DNA of 33,098 bases from positions 1 to 33,098 of the forward strand of contig JARGPO010000099.1 in the NCBI GenBank assembly GCA_029213075.1, read 5' to 3'. The stretch is from Legionellaceae bacterium (GTDB lineage: Bacteria; Pseudomonadota; Gammaproteobacteria; Legionellales; Legionellaceae). Positions 30,301 through 33,098 of this stretch are shown here, in pieces. Every line of letters starts with the position of its first letter. Within the stretch, counting starts at the first letter, position 1. The position numbers and the translations under genes were made by a program. The notes under the pieces are model-generated. The model had not been told where the DNA came from and did not search any database. It saw only the letters and a program-made list of their open reading frames with translations.

Positions 30301-33098
30301 CAGGCGAACCTGCTGGAGTAAGTGATAATGCTCTTTTAAAGCAAAAACATGTGATTTCTATTCTCGTTAGGATACTAAACGGGAAACTTTCCTTCTCAAT
30401 CTCAACGCATATCTCAAAGTTACTTGCCCGGCAATTGGCTGAGGCCTTAGAGAACAGACTTAATGAGGTTCTTTCGCATTGTCTTACTCAAACAAACCAA
30501 TGTTTTACACCTTGTGATTTTCCAGAAGTCAAACTCAACCAAGAACTTCTGGATAAGTTACAAACATGTGAACATAAGATTGAAAGCATCTATCCTGCAA
30601 ATAATCTACAAAAAGGCATTCTTTATCATGCGCTAAGCCAAGAAGATGATGATGCGTATCGAGTTCAATTGCTACTAGATTACCACTGTGAATTAGAGCT
30701 TGATAAATATAAAGACGCATGGGAATTAGTGATAAAAACATATCCTGCTTTGCGTACTTATTTTAACTGGGAGGATGAGTTAATTCAGGTGATAAGTAAA
30801 GATGGAAAACTAAGCTTTACCTATCATGATATTCGTAAACTCAAACATAAAAAACAGGCCATAGAAAGGATTCAACGCGCCGACAGAAAACGGGCTTTTG
30901 ATTTACATTCTCCGACATTGTTACGTCTTTATCTGATTCAACAAAGTAAAACTCACTTTACTCTGTTACGCAGTGTGCACCATAGTATTATTGATGGATG
31001 GAGTGCGCCTATTCTTTTACATCAAGCACATAAATACTACCAAGATCTATTACAAAATAGCCAACCTATTATTCAAATTGATACCGCTTATGAGAGTTCT
31101 CAAGCCTATATTGCAAAACATAAAGATAGAGCAACAAGTTTTTGGAAAGCCAATTACCAAAATATAGACTCGGTTAATGATTTAAATGTACTACTGAGTT
31201 GTAAAACAGACTTAGATAAAGCAACGACGGTTATATCAAGTAAAGAGGTGTCGATTACTCTTGATGACTATACTTACCAATCACTAAAAGAACTAATGGA
31301 AGGAGAAGGTCTAACTCCACACACAATTGTTCAATTTTCTTGGCACAAGTTAATTAACACTTATACAGAGGACCCAGATACCATTGTTGGGACAACGGTA
31401 TCTGGTCGTGCCCTACCTATAATTGGCATTGAAGAAAGCGTTGGAATGTACATCAATACGTTACCTCTTAAGATTAGCTGGGATAACCGAACCATTCTTG
31501 AGCAATTGAAATATATTGAGTCAGCGGTGATTGATTTACATGAGTACAGTTATGTTGATTTGGCGGGTATTCAAAAGCATGGGAAAAGGCTATTTCATAG
31601 CTTGTTGGTTGTTGACCCACCCGATATAAATGAGAGTGACAATAGTTTACCTATTGAGTTTAATTCTTATTTTTCAAAAGTAGACTATCCATTATGTTTG
31701 GTTATGCGTGTAAACGCGGACAATTTAACTATTAAGTTAATATTTGACCAGCACTTGTTGGACGACGTCAAAGCACAAAAGCTCTTGTCACAATTACAAT
31801 TAATAATCTCCCAATTACCTAGAAATTTAGGTGAATCGACTTCTAATATTAGCGTTCTAACTTCATTTGAATATCAGTCTATTGTATATGATTGGAATAA
31901 TACAAAAGCGGTTTATACTAAAAATAAAACCATACAACAGCTATTTGAAGAGCAAGTCAAGAAAACACCGAACGATATTGCGCTGGTATTTGAAGATCAA
32001 CAACTTACATACAAAGGCTTGAATCAAGCTTCGAATCAACTAGCACGGTATATACGTAGGCAATATAAAAATAAGTTGGTAGTAGATACTCGCATTACAA
32101 TATGCGTTGATAGATCGATAGATATGATAATCGGAATGCTAGGTATTCTTAAAGCAGGTGGTGCTTATGTTCCCCTTGACCCAATATCTCCAGTTGCGCG
32201 TATTCAGTTCCAATTAGAAGATACAGACACACGTTTACTACTCACGCAGACTCACATAATACCTAAAGTAAATAATTTACTACCTACCCAAGTAAGTATT
32301 GTTACTTTAGATGATAAGCCCTATATAAATGAGGTCAGCAATAATCTTGAATATAACTCTAGTGCCAATGATTTAGCTTATGTAATCTATACATCTGGTA
32401 CAACCGGAAAGCCTAAGGGTGTAATGGTTGAACATCAGTCGTTTTTATTTTATCAGCAAAGATTTATTGAGTTAGTTGATAAAAATCAGCCACTGATAAC
32501 AAGCTTTACTTTATCGTATTGCTTTGATGCATCCCTACCAACAATATTTGCTGGCTTGTTATCTGGAGGTAGTGTTGTTATTACTAAAGATATACTAGAT
32601 ATAACACCAGACTCTTATATTTCTTTAATATCAAATCATAAAGTCAATACGCTACGTTTACCACTTTCTTTTCTTAAAAGTTTATCGTCAAAGCTTGTCA
32701 GTTACTCAGAGTCTTTAACCATTATACTTGGTGGCGAGCCCTATGATATCAATCTTGTTAAAACCTTGCTTCAAAATAAACATTTACGTATTTTTAATCA
32801 GTACGGTCCAACAGAATGTGTGGTTGGTAGCAGTATGTATGAACTGTCATCTTCTGTTGAACAGCAAATTATTGGGACAGTTCATGCAGGTAAGAAAGCC
32901 TATGTTCTTGATTCGCACTTAACGCCACTACCGTTAGGTGCAATAGGTGAGTTATATATTGGAGGAGAAGGATTAGCCAGAGGTTATTTAAATCATCCTA
33001 AATTAACCAAAGAGCGCTTTATAAGCAATCCATTTACAGAGGGTAGATTATATAAAACAGGGGATTTGGTTAGATGGTTAGCTGATGGTAATTTAGAA
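27366..33098 (+). CDS. Nonribosomal peptide synthetase, A-T-E-C-A..., cut by window end
   Basis: 1911 codons are open to the window edge. There is no N-terminal C domain, so this is a loading module of GrsA/TycA type. A1 (about 20-535): SGTTGTPKG, YKTGD, GRRDFQVKLRGFRIELGEIE, NGKIDR. T1: LGGDSI with phosphopantetheine Ser585. E domain (about 640-1050): PVQAWFF, TGWFTSFFPVKL and FNYQGQFD are kept, but HHxxxDG is QYLILDA (764-770) and EGHGRE is ASHGRD (888-893). C2 (about 1075-1490): YPANNLQKGILYH typical of C domains after E, active site HHSIIDG (1205), SGRALPIIGIEESVGMYINT. A2 (from about 1512): FDAS, SGTTGKPKG, NQYGPTE. Specificity residues (235-331 numbering): A1 G,S,K,T,I,G,H,V,G; A2 D,A,P,S,I,G,Q,V,G. 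AAGGA lies 12 bases before ATG 27366. No MbtH or thioesterase is visible. Confidence 0.95.
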   Translation, partial: MMYNELFEAWNCTDKNYPSGKTIQELFEKQVEKNPDKVAVIYNNQQLTFEELNQAANRLASYLKEFYKDQGLVLTPDTFISFCLDKSLEMIVVILGILKAGGVYTPIDPSYPITRINHIINDSQARIVLTQDSHLDLLNSTVAQDIPVKFKTISLSEPYFLSMYSNLNHEISNTPKDLAYLVYTSGTTGTPKGVMISHASVVNYVHWIYGHEAYAASERMDCSASIAYGSTMKVFLPPLLFGKTLVFCDDETKKDALSYIEYIERQSISLINLTGTYLSALLAMLEHEELRKKLQGLDCLIVGNEKAYQEDVKKWMTFLPNCKVIHHYGSTELTVGCTSYTAFNHDTRWDSIPLGKIAYNNKAYIIDADNNLVEMGEKGELAVSGAHLARGYLNQPELTKDRFIKNPFATEEELTKGYDIIYKTGDIVRWLPDGNLEYIGRRDFQVKLRGFRIELGEIEAVLRLHVKVKDAVMMALGKGNRKHLVAYIVATDSLLSTEDISELVAKYLPDYMVPNTYVFIDSIPMNINGKIDRHALPEPSIDINKVKYVAPRTNLQKTICKVWRQVLSLERIGIYDDFFKLGGDSIQCIQVSAGLLREEIDCRSRSIFTCRTVESLARTLKTMPKTVAEQGLLQGSFGLLPVQAWFFENKHSSLSHWEHAFLIRVPLLSIEKLQLVSEQILEHHDSLRLRFREDENGVWEQDYDSAITPENLRVLDVSDFSDEKIQKQLTKWQSGFNPKMSPLWRMSYLHGYADGSARLFIAYQYLILDAISLRILISDIKHLYEGKPLGTKSSSYRQWVEDVNEYPKNNPEEIYYWQKIEGSIKYNYPVLKSSPFVTTLKLNSQTTKQLLTLAHDTYNTDMNDLLLTALAYSLRDCMDESEHVIMLASHGRDMPDVDTNVSRTTGWFTSFFPVKLQTQFTLKKSIQCIKEMLHLVPNKGVAYGAFKKSNPHVLSADLPTITFNYQGQFDSDTGDWQLSGEPAGVSDNALLKQKHVISILVRILNGKLSFSISTHISKLLARQLAEALENRLNEVLSHCLTQTNQCFTPCDFPEVKLNQELLDKLQTCEHKIESIYPANNLQKGILYHALSQEDDDAYRVQLLLDYHCELELDKYKDAWELVIKTYPALRTYFNWEDELIQVISKDGKLSFTYHDIRKLKHKKQAIERIQRADRKRAFDLHSPTLLRLYLIQQSKTHFTLLRSVHHSIIDGWSAPILLHQAHKYYQDLLQNSQPIIQIDTAYESSQAYIAKHKDRATSFWKANYQNIDSVNDLNVLLSCKTDLDKATTVISSKEVSITLDDYTYQSLKELMEGEGLTPHTIVQFSWHKLINTYTEDPDTIVGTTVSGRALPIIGIEESVGMYINTLPLKISWDNRTILEQLKYIESAVIDLHEYSYVDLAGIQKHGKRLFHSLLVVDPPDINESDNSLPIEFNSYFSKVDYPLCLVMRVNADNLTIKLIFDQHLLDDVKAQKLLSQLQLIISQLPRNLGESTSNISVLTSFEYQSIVYDWNNTKAVYTKNKTIQQLFEEQVKKTPNDIALVFEDQQLTYKGLNQASNQLARYIRRQYKNKLVVDTRITICVDRSIDMIIGMLGILKAGGAYVPLDPISPVARIQFQLEDTDTRLLLTQTHIIPKVNNLLPTQVSIVTLDDKPYINEVSNNLEYNSSANDLAYVIYTSGTTGKPKGVMVEHQSFLFYQQRFIELVDKNQPLITSFTLSYCFDASLPTIFAGLLSGGSVVITKDILDITPDSYISLISNHKVNTLRLPLSFLKSLSSKLVSYSESLTIILGGEPYDINLVKTLLQNKHLRIFNQYGPTECVVGSSMYELSSSVEQQIIGTVHAGKKAYVLDSHLTPLPLGAIGELYIGGEGLARGYLNHPKLTKERFISNPFTEGRLYKTGDLVRWLADGNLE

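Noticed and set aside
29030-30741. Minus-strand open frames within the NRPS gene
   Set aside because: Short antisense shadows; the plus-strand frame is continuous and carries all NRPS motifs.

Overview
The window is about 33 kb of AT-rich bacterial DNA. It looks like a gammaproteobacterium of the Legionellales type (Legionella, Berkiella or Coxiella relatives). This is inferred from protein styles: a Legionella-like MerR/TipAS regulator, a short LuxR-type regulator, a CvfB-like S1 protein, DUF1415, MscL and GrxC. Among them lie several large proteins with no recognisable bacterial function that resemble secreted host-directed factors (Ser-rich disordered, repeat-bearing, or mitochondrial-carrier-like). 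No rRNA, tRNA or CRISPR array was seen.

Layout. 1-1000: a highly foldable repeat element at the left edge and a probably frameshifted small gene. 1000-6490: MerR regulator with its own dyad promoter, a small secreted protein, a CvfB-like RNA-binding protein, a 446-aa unknown, a LuxR-type regulator and an 80-aa protein. 6499-6574: a short inverted-repeat element (MITE-like) between convergent genes. 6588-9731: a 1047-aa protein with a tandem 26-residue repeat block. 9894-13978: housekeeping and membrane genes (mscL, a CPA1-type Na+/H+ antiporter, an Ala/Gly/Ser-rich unknown, a secreted alpha/beta hydrolase, grxC). 14100-17290: gene decay (collapsed short-chain dehydrogenase, stop-interrupted helical-repeat gene) mixed with a methyltransferase-like protein and a Ser-rich disordered protein. 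17484-20607: a mitochondrial-carrier-like protein, a 117-bp MITE with perfect 10-bp target duplications, a 69-aa protein and a secreted lysozyme-fold-like protein. 21062-25212: DUF1415, a 544-aa unknown, a VTT/DedA-type membrane protein and a 309-aa unknown.

25465 to the right edge is the most notable part: an apparent biosynthetic operon of a SyrP/TauD-type Fe(II)/2-oxoglutarate oxygenase, a 145-aa GRDP-like protein, and a nonribosomal peptide synthetase (NRPS) that is still open at the window end (1911 codons visible). The NRPS reads A-T-E-C-A... Its loading module has the GrsA/TycA layout (A-T-E). However, the first A domain lacks the aspartate that normally holds the substrate alpha-amino group, and the E domain has lost both catalytic motifs while keeping its structural ones. 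Together these suggest a starter that is not an ordinary alpha-amino acid, carried past an inert epimerisation domain.

Gene starts were chosen by Shine-Dalgarno and promoter position; several are GTG or TTG. Family names come from recognised motifs and have not been checked by database search.
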